From contig NZ_CP049715.1 of NCBI RefSeq assembly GCF_011082725.1, forward strand, positions 248,001 through 312,000: a DNA stretch of 64,000 nt, in the 5' to 3' direction. This document shows positions 9,343 through 19,256 of this stretch, piece after piece. The notes beneath the pieces are model-generated. The model had not been told where the DNA came from. It made no database searches and worked only from the letters and a program-made list of their open reading frames with translations. The stretch is from Apibacter sp. B3706 (GTDB lineage Bacteria; Bacteroidota; Bacteroidia; Flavobacteriales; Weeksellaceae). Both the position numbers and the translations under genes were made by a program. How positions within the stretch are numbered: position 1 is the stretch's first letter; each line of letters starts with the position of its first letter.

Positions 9343-11457
9343 ATGATAAAACCAAAAATAATTACGTTAAGTTTAGTCTCATGCTTAACCGTAAATGCAC
9401 AACACATGAAATATCCTAATACAGAAAAAGAATCGGTAGTTGACGAATATTTTGGAGAAAAAGTTCCGGCTCCTTATAGATGGTTGGAAGATGATCAATC
9501 TCCCAAAACTAAACAATGGATAAAAACTCAAAATGAGTTGACATTTGAATATTTACATAACATACCGTTTAGAAATCAACTAAAAGACCAGCTTAAAAAG
9601 CTGTGGAATTATGAAAGAATTTCAGCACCTTTTGAGGAAGGAAATTATATCTATTATTATAAAAATAATGGATTGCAGCCTCAGTCGGTGCTTTATAGAA
9701 AATTAACTTCCGGAGGAAAAGAAGAGGTATTTTTAGATCCCAACACCTTTTCTAAAGACGGTACATCTTCTTTAGGTGATATTTCTTTCAGTAAAGACGG
9801 AAGCCTGGCCGCTTATCAAATATCGGAAGGTGGTTCAGATTGGAGGAAAGTAGTAGTAATAGAAACCCAAACTAAAAAACAGATTGGAGATACATTAACT
9901 CACGTTAAATTTTCAAACATAGCTTGGAAATCCAATGAAGGATTTTATTATTCGAGTTATCAAAAGCCGAAAGAAGGAAGTCAATTATCAGGGAAAACAG
10001 AACATCATATCTTGTATTTTCATTCCTTAAAGGAATCTCAATCCAAAGACCCGATAATTTTCGGGGGAGAAGAAACACCAAGAAGATATATCAATGCAAA
10101 GGTTTCCGAAGATCAACGATATATAATAATCACGGCAGCAAATTCAACATCGGGTAATGAACTATATATTCTGGACACCCAAAATAAAAATAAAATACAA
10201 CCCATCGTAACCGGTTTTACCAATAATTACGAAGTAATCACTACCGATGGAGATTGGTTATATATTGAAACCAATGAACAGGCACCCAATAAAAAATTGG
10301 TTAGATTGAATGTAACACAATTAGGGCAGAAAGAGCCGAAATGGGAAACGATCATACCGGAGTCTGAATCAGTCTTACATGTGACCGGTGCTAATAAATA
10401 TTTTTTTGCTAACTATATTGTTGATGTACATTCTGAAGTGAAGCAATTCGATTTAAATGGTAACTTAATACGAACCTTACCATTACCCGGATTAGGTCAG
10501 GCAACAGGCTTTACAGGAAAATCTCATCAAAAAGAAATATATTATTCCTTTACAAGCTACATATATCCATCAACCGTTTTTAAGTTAGATACGGAAAACG
10601 GAAAATCAGAGCTGTACAAAAAACCTGAGATAAACTTTGATCCGCATCAATTTGAGAGTAAACAAATTTTTTATACTTCATCAGACGGAACGAAAATTCC
10701 GATGACAATTACTTATAAAAAAGGGACACAGTTCAATGGGAAAAATCCAACCCTTTTATATGGATATGGAGGATTCGAAATTAGTCTGCTTCCCGTATTT
10801 TCTGTAGCGACTGCCGTGTGGTTACAAAATGGAGGAGTCTATGCAGTTGCTAACCTTCGAGGAGGAGGGGAATACGGTAGAAAGTGGCATGACGCAGGAA
10901 CTCAATTAAAGAAAAAAAATGTATTTGAAGATTTTATAGCCGCCGGTGAATATTTAATATCCAACAAATATACCTCTTCAGAATACTTAGCCTTATCGGG
11001 AGGATCCAATGGAGGATTGTTAGTAGGAGCAGTAATGACCATGCGACCAAATTTAGCCAAAGTTGCCTTACCCGCTGTGGGTGTTCTTGATATGTTACGA
11101 TATCATACGTTTACCGCCGGAGCCGGGTGGGCGTATGATTATGGAACAGCAGAAGATAATAAAGAAATGTTTACTTATCTTAAATCCTATTCTCCGGTAC
11201 ATAATGTTAAAAAAGGAATTTGCTATCCTGCAACATTACTTACTACCGGAGATCATGATGACCGAGTAGTTCCTTCTCATTCCTATAAATTTGCTGCAGA
11301 ATTGCAAGAAAAACAAAATTGCAAAAATCCGGTTTTAATAAGAATTGAAACCAGGGCCGGACATGGAGCCGGAAAACCTGTTGATTTACTTATTGAAGAA
11401 ACTGCAGATAAATTTGCTTTTGCTTTTAAAAATTTCGGAATTAAAGAGTTAAAATAG
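9343..11457 (+). CDS. Secreted prolyl oligopeptidase (peptidase family S9A)
   Basis: This 704-residue protein has a short signal peptide ending in VNAQ, a beta-propeller domain (about 75-420) and a C-terminal alpha/beta-hydrolase. The catalytic serine is S555 in SGGSNGGLL, the Asp lies in GDHDDRVVP (637-645), and the His is H674 in RAGHGAGK. Such enzymes cut peptides after proline and probably act in the periplasm here. Length and triad are complete, so it should be active. It is flanked by terminators on both sides and is likely monocistronic. Confidence 0.93.
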   Translation: MIKPKIITLSLVSCLTVNAQHMKYPNTEKESVVDEYFGEKVPAPYRWLEDDQSPKTKQWIKTQNELTFEYLHNIPFRNQLKDQLKKLWNYERISAPFEEGNYIYYYKNNGLQPQSVLYRKLTSGGKEEVFLDPNTFSKDGTSSLGDISFSKDGSLAAYQISEGGSDWRKVVVIETQTKKQIGDTLTHVKFSNIAWKSNEGFYYSSYQKPKEGSQLSGKTEHHILYFHSLKESQSKDPIIFGGEETPRRYINAKVSEDQRYIIITAANSTSGNELYILDTQNKNKIQPIVTGFTNNYEVITTDGDWLYIETNEQAPNKKLVRLNVTQLGQKEPKWETIIPESESVLHVTGANKYFFANYIVDVHSEVKQFDLNGNLIRTLPLPGLGQATGFTGKSHQKEIYYSFTSYIYPSTVFKLDTENGKSELYKKPEINFDPHQFESKQIFYTSSDGTKIPMTITYKKGTQFNGKNPTLLYGYGGFEISLLPVFSVATAVWLQNGGVYAVANLRGGGEYGRKWHDAGTQLKKKNVFEDFIAAGEYLISNKYTSSEYLALSGGSNGGLLVGAVMTMRPNLAKVALPAVGVLDMLRYHTFTAGAGWAYDYGTAEDNKEMFTYLKSYSPVHNVKKGICYPATLLTTGDHDDRVVPSHSYKFAAELQEKQNCKNPVLIRIETRAGHGAGKPVDLLIEETADKFAFAFKNFGIKELK

Positions 11458-11483
11458 ATACAAAAAACCAAAAATAACCCCGA

Positions 11484-11520
11484 GGGATTGCTTTATTTTA
11501 TAGCAATCCCTTATTTTTTT
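11484..11520 (+). terminator. Intrinsic terminator after the prolyl oligopeptidase gene
   Basis: GGGATTGCT (11484-11492) pairs with AGCAATCCC (11502-11510) around a 9-nt loop, followed by TTATTTTTTT. It separates the housekeeping gene from the toxin island. Confidence 0.9.
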
Positions 11521-11563
11521 AAATAAAAATATAATTACATGGTATTAAATTAATTTTATTTTA

Positions 11564-11571
11564 TACCTTTG
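11564..11571 (+). promoter_or_regulatory. Candidate -7 box (TACCTTTG) at the head of the toxin island
   Basis: TACCTTTG matches TAnnTTTG and lies 30 bp before the preferred start of the small T9SS-tail protein. Since the next gaps in the island are only 29 bp, an 8-bp overlap, and then 27-50 bp, this may be the promoter for the whole toxin and lipoprotein operon. Confidence 0.55.
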
Positions 11572-11601
11572 ATAGATAATAACTATTTTAAATTCATTAC
11601 T

Positions 11602-12057
11602 ATGAAATATTTTTTCTTCTTTCTATTCTGTTTGTTAATAGGAATAATCTCTTTAACTGCCCAGAGTCTTCACTTTGGTTATGATATTTCCGGAAATCAA
11701 GAGTTAAGAATATTACAATATGATGGTGATCATAAGCCCATTCCCAAACGGCTGGATCCTGAGGATGTCATGCCCATTCTTGAAGAACCTATAATGTATA
11801 CTGCCACAAATGGATTAGAGATATATCCTAATCCGGTGGAAACTGAATTAATCATCAAGTGGGATACTCAAATAGCTAACTTACTAGTTAAGATAGAATT
11901 GTCTGCTTATAATGCTAAACTGATAGAAGAAGTTAAATTTAGGGCTTCGGATCAAAAAGCAGTTCTTTCAATGAATCAAAGGCCTTCAGGAGTATATTAT
12001 ATTAAAATATATTGTTCAGATGGAAGAATAATTAATCACTCCATTATTAAAAAATAA
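11602..12057 (+). CDS. Small secreted protein with T9SS type A sorting tail
   Basis: From the preferred ATG this is a 151-residue protein with a signal peptide (MKYFFFFLFCLLIGIISLTAQ). The C-terminal 75 residues match the Por secretion tail: LEIYPNPVETELIIKW, a middle strand pair, then PSGVYYIKIYCSDGRIINHS and a basic end. Such tails direct export through the type IX system and surface anchoring. Only about 50 residues separate signal and tail, so there is almost no cargo domain. An ATG at 11569 would put 11 residues ahead of the signal and would lie inside the promoter box, so 11602 is better. It precedes the RHS gene by 29 bp and may be its partner. Confidence 0.75.
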   Translation: MKYFFFFLFCLLIGIISLTAQSLHFGYDISGNQELRILQYDGDHKPIPKRLDPEDVMPILEEPIMYTATNGLEIYPNPVETELIIKWDTQIANLLVKIELSAYNAKLIEEVKFRASDQKAVLSMNQRPSGVYYIKIYCSDGRIINHSIIKK

Positions 12058-12086
12058 GCCACAACCCTCAAACTAATTACATAAAA

Positions 12087-15000
12087 ATGAAATTTATATA
12101 TACCTTAGGTATGTCAGTCTTTCTCTCTATGACAGTACCGATTACAGCCCAATCGCTTTTATCTGAAGATAATGATTTAGATAAAAACGTAAATGGAATT
12201 AAAAATAAAATGGATAAGGAAGATCTCGAGAACCCTAATAAACCTTTGCTTCGTGTAATAGGTGATTTCATCGAAGAAGATCGCAACGAATTGTACCCTC
12301 CGGAAAACGGACCATTAGCCCACTTTGCGGATTCTAAAGGAGAATTAAATGTTTCCACTTTCGGGTCAACTAATTATAAAGTTCCCATAGCTTTACCGCC
12401 CGGAATAAAAAATGTTGCTCCCCAAATAGCTTTAACTTACAACAGCTCTTCAGATAATGGAGTAGCCGGGTATGGGTGGAATATAGCCGGAATTTCTTCT
12501 ATTTCATTAGTTTCTACCCGAATAGATATTGATGGATTTGTGGATGGAGTTAATTTTAATGAAAATGATAAGTATTCCTTAGATGGACAACGTTTAGTTA
12601 TTAGAGAAGGAGACTACGGAAAAGAAAATACAGTATATCAAACTGAAATTTATTCGAATCTTTATATTGTGTCTGTGGGTATGGTATCAATGCCGGGAAT
12701 AGATGGGAAAAGGCCAAAATATTTTAAAGTACTTTTTCCGGATGGGACCATGGCTTTATACGGTTCATCAGACGATTCCCGAGGTGTAACCGAATGGCTT
12801 ATAAAAAAATGGGTTGATTTACAAGGTAATTATATCGAATACTTTTATGACAAGAATCAAAATACAACCTATATTAATAAAATAGTATGGGGAAAAAATG
12901 AAAAGAAAGATACCGGATACAGTAACACTATTCAATTTTATTATAAAAAAAGAGAGCGTCCGGAGTTTGCTTATGTACATGGAATAAAAATGGTCAATAA
13001 CCGTATATTGGATAAAATAGAGGTAACTGCAGGTAATCAATTATTTAGAAAATATCAAATTAATCATAAGGCAATCACAGGCAATTACCAACGAGTGGTT
13101 TCAGTACAAGAATTTAATGGAAATGGAGAACCGTCCAATCCAATTAATTTTTCTTATAATACAACAAATAATACATTTGATTCATATATAAAAGATAAAT
13201 CCGATGCTTTATGGGATTTAAAGTATATAAAAATGATCGGAGATTTCAGTGGAAACGGCCAAGTAGATGTAATAGCCGGAGGAAAGTTGTATAAAGATTT
13301 ATTTCAAAATCTTGGAAAAGAAAGCGGTAGTGTAATTCAGATAAATACAGAAAAGCTTTTAAATTATCCAATTTCAACCTTAACTCGGGGTAAAATGAAT
13401 AATTTTCAATCTATAGTAACTTATAAGAATAACGATTTGAGTTATTTGGCACCTTCAGATTTCAAAAATCATACGGATAATGAATTAATTTTGACTGTAT
13501 CTAACTTTAATAAGGAACAAAATAAATTTGAACAAAACTACATTAGAAAAATTAAGTATCCGCACGGAGGTTTCCATGCAGATGAATGTGCCGGTGATCC
13601 GAGTAAAAAATTTACTTATACCAATAAAGTATATTATGATTTCATCGAGGGCGATTTTAATGGAGACGGAATATCTGAGATTATAGTTTTGGGGAGTGTT
13701 GATAAAAGTATAAAAAGATTACGTGATGTAGACGGTACAGATTACCGGAAAAATGGAGACTATCTACATTCAAGAAGGCCGAACCTCCATTGTATAAGCA
13801 GCCCAAGTAAAGAATATATTTTACCGTATTATGTTGATATGAATCCCTTATTGCCTGATAAGGAAAGTTATCGAGTTTTAAATAAAGCTGATTTTTTAAT
13901 GTATACAAACAATTATGTGATTGATTTTGATGGAGACGGAAAATCAGATATTATCAGTTTTAATAAAAAAGCCGGTTATGGAAAAGTTGGCGATTTTAGT
14001 ATTTCGACACTAACCAAAGACAAAGAGTTGAAAATTATAGTAAGTGGTAATATACCGGAATATGATGGTATAAAACCCGTTCTTTTTGGCGATTTCAACG
14101 GAGACGGAAAAACAGACCTTTTGATTCCTGAAAAGGAAGGATCTTCTAACTGGTATTTATATTTATCCAAAGGAAACGATTTTGAAAAAGTCTTTTATCA
14201 AAATTTAGCAGAATATCTTCCCTTATGGAAAGGTAAAAGTCACACCAAAAGAAGAAGATATAAAACCTATAGGGTAGCAGATCTCAATAAAGACGGTAAA
14301 TCGGATTTTATAATTTCAATATATGAATCATATGGAAACGGATGGGACGGATCGAGAAACGGAAAAGCAAGTTTGCAATACTATGAGAATTTGGGAGGAG
14401 AACAAAAACCGATGTTTGCCTCACCCATTGATACCGGCATATGGTCTAAATACGGATATAGTGATCCAATTACCTTGCTTCTTGCGGATTATAGTAATAA
14501 TCAAAAAACAGGGAATTTAGTTTTTGTACAAGGAAATGAAATTTGGAAAGGCGCTTTTAATAAAGATTTGAGAAAAGATATATTATTGACAGGCATTTCA
14601 GAATCTGATGGAAATATTGTTACTCAAATTGAATATGCTCCTTTGGAACCTAATTCAAAAAATAACGGATTAGGAAATATAGAAGGAGTTTATCATTCTT
14701 CTTTAACAGAAAAATATCCCTTTAAAGAAATTTCACAAGCATCTAATTTGGATGTTGTCAAAAAGCTCTCTATAACAGCCGGAGGAAAAAAACGAGAAAA
14801 AGAGTACAAATATTTCGGGTTAGTATCTCATGCTCAAGGATTGGGATTACTAGGTTTTAAAAAAGTTGCAGAATCAAGTTGGAAATCTCAAAATATTTCT
14901 TCAATTAACTGGAATGTTACTCAATATTCACCTCAATATCGTGGTCTCCCGCTATCCAACTGGATAACTCGAGGAAATAATCTTAATTTGATTATGAATG

Positions 15001-18000
15001 AGCGGAAAGAAGACTATTTAATAAGTAAAAAAGATTTTAAATATTCAATCATGAGATCAAGTGATAAAAAGTGGACAAAATTACTTGATAAACAATATGA
15101 AAAAGATTACTTAACAGGTATTGAAACTAAAACAAAATATAGTTATGATGGATTTTATAATATAAAACAAAAAACCATCGATAATGGAGTAGAAATAAAA
15201 ACTATAAATTATACGTACGATGATTTTCCGTATGCCTATGATACCAGATATTATGTAGGAAGATTAATTCAAACCAATAGCCAAATATCAGCATATGGAG
15301 ATGAATATACTTCGGAAGAGAAATATTCCTACTCAGGTAACTTAGTTTCCAAGGTAATGAAAAAAGGGCACCGTACCGATTATATAACCGAGGATATGAA
15401 GTATGATGTTTTTGGCAATTTGATAGAAAAAACAGTATCTGCTCCGGGAGTTTCTCCTCGAACAACTAAAGAAGAATATGATTCTACCGGAAGATTTGTT
15501 GTTAAAAAAACAGATATAAATAATCTAACCGAATATTTCACTTATAATAATTTGGGGCAGGTATTGAGTCATACCAGTCCACAGGGTGTACTTACAGAAT
15601 CTCGATATGATAATTGGGGGAAAGTTGAAGATGTAAGAATAATAGGTTCTACAATTGATCCACTATTCAATATTACCCTATATGAAAGAACAGAAGGAGG
15701 AGGAATAAAAATTACCACTTTCAATGAAGATACCCATGAATATTCCCGGATACATAAAGATATATTTGGAAATGAAATAAAATCCACGATCAAAGGAGAT
15801 CAACCTGAAATGTATATATCCAAACAAACCGTATATGATGAATTAGGAAGAAAAATTAAAGAAAGTGAACCATACATTGAAGGGCAAGAACCCTTAAGAT
15901 GGAATACGATAGAATACGACGAATTCAGTCGACCTGTAAAACAAAAACTTTTTACAGGTAAAACCATAACGACTACTTATAAAGGATTGTCCGTTACTAC
16001 TGATGATGAAGTTAAAAAACAAACATTAACTCGAGATGCAAGTGGAAATATACGTATGCTTAACGATAATGGTGAAATAATTCACTATACCTACTTTGCC
16101 AACGGAAATCAAAAAACAGCTAAATATGGTGACCACACTCTGACTTATTTATATGACGGATGGGGTAGAAGAATATCTTTTAAGGATCCTTCGGTCAGCA
16201 CCAAACCTTATACTCAAGAATATAATAATTATGGAGAATTGTTGAAAGAATCCACTCCGGAAGGAACTACTACTTATACTTATTCACCCACCGGAAGACT
16301 ACTCTCTAAAAAAATGGATGATATAGGTAATTATCTAAATGTTAATTATGAATATTCCAACACAGGTTTATTGAAAAAAGAATACGGATATTATAACAAT
16401 CAACGTTTTACGTATAATTATACTTACAACAACAATAACCTATTGGTAGGAACAGAAGAAATTACGCAGGATGTGACATATTTAAATAAATATAAATATG
16501 ATTTTTATGGAAAAATAGTAAAAGAAGAAAAAATAGTTTACTATGGTAATTTATATTCTTCTGTCATAGTTGCTTACGGCTATAATGAAAACAACGGAAT
16601 GTTGGAAAAAATAGATCGTTTAGAAAATGGAAAATATGTACCTGTTTGGCAAATAACAGGAGTCAATGAAAGAATGCAAGCTCTTTCGATTAAGTTGGGT
16701 AATGGTATAAATATTCATAATACTATTGATAAGGCTGGATATATAACAAGAATGAGGCATTCATCAAGACGGTCTCATCTCCTTGATATTGAATATGAAT
16801 TTAATTGGAGAAACGGGAACTTAAATACTCGAATCAATAATTACTCCAATTGGAATGAAGAGTTTGATTATGACCGATTTGAGCGATTAGTTACCTGGTA
16901 CGATGCCAATGGAATTCATACACTTCGCTATGCAAACGATGGGAGAATTACCGATAATTCGCATGTAGGAGAATATCAATATCAAACATTGGCACATTAT
17001 AAAAAATCCGATATATATCTTAATTCAAAGGGTAGAAATTATTACGAAACTGCCCCACTTCAACAAATCAGATACAACGCATTTAAAAAACCATCATCAA
17101 TTAGAGCAGTAGAAAAATTATCTTATGGCTCTAATAAGGAATTTAAGAATATTCATGACTTAAAATTTATCTACAATATCCATGGTAACCGCAGTTCGGC
17201 ATCCTTTCAATTAAATTCAAAGGAAGTACAAAAAAAATATTATTCAAATGCCCAAGATGTAGAAATTGTTACCGATAAGAATTCAACCACGATTATAACC
17301 TATATAGGGGGGAATCCCTACGAAGCACCGGCTGCCAATATCACTAATTTCAAAAAAGGGAATTATCAGAAAACGGATGAATCTTTAGTTTATTTTCATA
17401 GAGATTATCAAGGTTCCATACTGGCTATAACAAATGAAAAAGGAGGTATTATTGAAAAAAGATTGTATGATCCTTGGGGGAAACTTATTCAAGTAACCGA
17501 TAGACAAGGAAATATAGAAACTAAAAATCCTAAACTTATATTTATGGACCGCGGATATACCGGTCATGAACATTTTAGCCAAGTAGGGTTGATTCATATG
17601 AACGGACGTATGTACGATCCGGTTTTAAAACAATTTTTATCACCCGATAATAATATCCAAGATCCTTACAATTCACAGAATTACAATCGCTATGGATATG
17701 TATTGAATAATCCTTTAAAATATACCGATCCGAGCGGAGAATTATTTACTCTAGCAGGATCAGCCTGGTTAGGTGCGGCAGTATTAGGAGCTGCTATAGG
17801 AACCGTAACTTATACCACTTATGCATTATGCACCGACTCTTTTCTATGGGGGGGCTTTTTAAAAGGTTTAGCCTTGGGCAGTGCCGGTGGAGTTGCTGCT
17901 TATGGTGTAGGAAGCTTGGCGGGTGTAATACGAACCGGAATATGTACTTCTACGCAAACCTTGACAAATTTACAGGTTGATATATTAGCCTCAGGAATAG

Positions 18001-18755
18001 AGGGGGTTATGAATGGATTGACACAAGGAATCATACAGGGAATAAGCGGGGGAGATATACAACAAGGGATCAGCAGCGGAGGTATAAGTAGTCTGGTATC
18101 TTCAACAGTAGGAATTGGAGGTATGCTTGCAGGAATGGATGAAAATACAATAGGCGGAACCCTATTTTTTGGAACTTTAAGCGGAGGTTTTGGTGCGGTA
18201 TTGTCTGACGGAAATTTCTGGCAAGGTGCGGCTACAGGATTAATAGTAAGCGGATTGAATCATGTGGCACATAAAATGCTGGATCCTAAGCGAGGAGAGC
18301 TGTATATATTTGAAAATACAAAATCTGTTAATGGATACGGTCATTCAGCAATAGGAGGAAAATTAAAAGATTCCGGAGAAGAATCTTATCGCTTTATATC
18401 CAAAGAAGGACGTAATCAATTGGATGGAAATGAAATAATTGGGGGTGAGTCAAAGAAATTTGATAAATATTTTTCTTCCTTTAAATCTATGATGAATGAT
18501 AAAAAAATTTCAGGTATGTACAATAAAATGATGACTATAAAAAAACTAAGCTATAGAGAAGTAGCCCAAGCATTGAATGTTGCATATCAAAGTGCCACAT
18601 CCAGATATCATTTTATATTATCCAACTGTTTTCATGTAGTTAAAGATGCATTAAACTCCATAGGAATCTATGGAGGGGGATTGGGAACTTTTATTCCTAA
18701 TAATGGATTTTACAACATATATTATCATTATAACCCTAAAAAATGGTATGAATAA
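12087..18755 (+). CDS. SpvB / FG-GAP / RHS polymorphic toxin with putative permuted papain-like C-terminal domain
   Basis: This 2222-residue protein has a signal peptide (1-22) and an SpvB-like domain (about 75-175, GVAGYGWNIAGISSISL). FG-GAP/VCBS-type Asp-Gly repeats follow near 384, 521, 612, 667 and 730, then many YD/RHS repeats. The RHS core (about 1790-1886) carries YDPWGKLIQVTD, HMNGRMYDPVLKQFLSPD and the terminal NNPLKYTDPSGE. This is the layout of a fused Tc-toxin B/C cocoon whose tip is released by self-cleavage. The variable tip (1887-2222) has Gly-rich hydrophobic segments, then GYGHSAIG (H2086) and SNCFHVVKDAL (C2181). His before Cys with an NC motif suggests a permuted papain-like (LRAT/NlpC-type) hydrolase or acyltransferase; this is inference. 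The stop overlaps the first lipoprotein gene. Confidence 0.88.
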   Translation: MKFIYTLGMSVFLSMTVPITAQSLLSEDNDLDKNVNGIKNKMDKEDLENPNKPLLRVIGDFIEEDRNELYPPENGPLAHFADSKGELNVSTFGSTNYKVPIALPPGIKNVAPQIALTYNSSSDNGVAGYGWNIAGISSISLVSTRIDIDGFVDGVNFNENDKYSLDGQRLVIREGDYGKENTVYQTEIYSNLYIVSVGMVSMPGIDGKRPKYFKVLFPDGTMALYGSSDDSRGVTEWLIKKWVDLQGNYIEYFYDKNQNTTYINKIVWGKNEKKDTGYSNTIQFYYKKRERPEFAYVHGIKMVNNRILDKIEVTAGNQLFRKYQINHKAITGNYQRVVSVQEFNGNGEPSNPINFSYNTTNNTFDSYIKDKSDALWDLKYIKMIGDFSGNGQVDVIAGGKLYKDLFQNLGKESGSVIQINTEKLLNYPISTLTRGKMNNFQSIVTYKNNDLSYLAPSDFKNHTDNELILTVSNFNKEQNKFEQNYIRKIKYPHGGFHADECAGDPSKKFTYTNKVYYDFIEGDFNGDGISEIIVLGSVDKSIKRLRDVDGTDYRKNGDYLHSRRPNLHCISSPSKEYILPYYVDMNPLLPDKESYRVLNKADFLMYTNNYVIDFDGDGKSDIISFNKKAGYGKVGDFSISTLTKDKELKIIVSGNIPEYDGIKPVLFGDFNGDGKTDLLIPEKEGSSNWYLYLSKGNDFEKVFYQNLAEYLPLWKGKSHTKRRRYKTYRVADLNKDGKSDFIISIYESYGNGWDGSRNGKASLQYYENLGGEQKPMFASPIDTGIWSKYGYSDPITLLLADYSNNQKTGNLVFVQGNEIWKGAFNKDLRKDILLTGISESDGNIVTQIEYAPLEPNSKNNGLGNIEGVYHSSLTEKYPFKEISQASNLDVVKKLSITAGGKKREKEYKYFGLVSHAQGLGLLGFKKVAESSWKSQNISSINWNVTQYSPQYRGLPLSNWITRGNNLNLIMNERKEDYLISKKDFKYSIMRSSDKKWTKLLDKQYEKDYLTGIETKTKYSYDGFYNIKQKTIDNGVEIKTINYTYDDFPYAYDTRYYVGRLIQTNSQISAYGDEYTSEEKYSYSGNLVSKVMKKGHRTDYITEDMKYDVFGNLIEKTVSAPGVSPRTTKEEYDSTGRFVVKKTDINNLTEYFTYNNLGQVLSHTSPQGVLTESRYDNWGKVEDVRIIGSTIDPLFNITLYERTEGGGIKITTFNEDTHEYSRIHKDIFGNEIKSTIKGDQPEMYISKQTVYDELGRKIKESEPYIEGQEPLRWNTIEYDEFSRPVKQKLFTGKTITTTYKGLSVTTDDEVKKQTLTRDASGNIRMLNDNGEIIHYTYFANGNQKTAKYGDHTLTYLYDGWGRRISFKDPSVSTKPYTQEYNNYGELLKESTPEGTTTYTYSPTGRLLSKKMDDIGNYLNVNYEYSNTGLLKKEYGYYNNQRFTYNYTYNNNNLLVGTEEITQDVTYLNKYKYDFYGKIVKEEKIVYYGNLYSSVIVAYGYNENNGMLEKIDRLENGKYVPVWQITGVNERMQALSIKLGNGINIHNTIDKAGYITRMRHSSRRSHLLDIEYEFNWRNGNLNTRINNYSNWNEEFDYDRFERLVTWYDANGIHTLRYANDGRITDNSHVGEYQYQTLAHYKKSDIYLNSKGRNYYETAPLQQIRYNAFKKPSSIRAVEKLSYGSNKEFKNIHDLKFIYNIHGNRSSASFQLNSKEVQKKYYSNAQDVEIVTDKNSTTIITYIGGNPYEAPAANITNFKKGNYQKTDESLVYFHRDYQGSILAITNEKGGIIEKRLYDPWGKLIQVTDRQGNIETKNPKLIFMDRGYTGHEHFSQVGLIHMNGRMYDPVLKQFLSPDNNIQDPYNSQNYNRYGYVLNNPLKYTDPSGELFTLAGSAWLGAAVLGAAIGTVTYTTYALCTDSFLWGGFLKGLALGSAGGVAAYGVGSLAGVIRTGICTSTQTLTNLQVDILASGIEGVMNGLTQGIIQGISGGDIQQGISSGGISSLVSSTVGIGGMLAGMDENTIGGTLFFGTLSGGFGAVLSDGNFWQGAATGLIVSGLNHVAHKMLDPKRGELYIFENTKSVNGYGHSAIGGKLKDSGEESYRFISKEGRNQLDGNEIIGGESKKFDKYFSSFKSMMNDKKISGMYNKMMTIKKLSYREVAQALNVAYQSATSRYHFILSNCFHVVKDALNSIGIYGGGLGTFIPNNGFYNIYYHYNPKKWYE

Positions 18756-19206
18756 AAAAATACGAAAAATTTTAACAAGTGTATTCCTACTAAGTATGGT
18801 AGGGTGCAATATCGATGTTCCTGATAGAACATTATCTACCCAGATAAGTGAGACAATAGAAGAATCGAAGGCTAATGGAGTTTTTTTGGCTGAATATAGG
18901 CCAAATAGAAAGATAATAAAAAAAGCATGGGTAGAAATCCCCTGGGTATATGATACTCTTGGAAATATCAAAAAACAAGGAGGAAACGAGTTATACATAG
19001 AAGCCATAGATAGTATAGGTCTCTCCCGAACATGGGAAAGATGCATGAATGGTGATACTTCCAATGGTAACTTTAGTATGGGAGCCGACTATTTAATTTT
19101 TGAATTAACAGAAGAAGAATTATCCAAAGACACTTTAATTTATTATATATACGGAGGAAAAAAGAGAAAATGTATGGGAGAATTGCAATTGATAAAGAAG
19201 AAATAG
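18748..19206 (+). CDS. Array lipoprotein 1 (leader A, linker I, core R); candidate cognate immunity protein
   Basis: This 152-residue lipoprotein has lipobox LLSMVGC (Cys 20). The ATG lies inside the last codons of the RHS gene (TATGAATAA), an 8-bp overlap that suggests translational coupling and marks this as the position expected of the toxin's own immunity gene. The open frame can be extended upstream to 18670, but that would read through the RHS 3' end and destroy the lipoprotein signal, so 18748 is preferred. The hypervariable segment is NFSMGADYLIFE. It is nearly identical to unit 12 up to that segment. No known family is recognised. Confidence 0.85.
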   Translation: MNKKIRKILTSVFLLSMVGCNIDVPDRTLSTQISETIEESKANGVFLAEYRPNRKIIKKAWVEIPWVYDTLGNIKKQGGNELYIEAIDSIGLSRTWERCMNGDTSNGNFSMGADYLIFELTEEELSKDTLIYYIYGGKKRKCMGELQLIKKK

Positions 19207-19256
19207 TTTTTTTATAACCACCCTTTAAATGTCTTTATAAAGATTAAAAAAATGGT

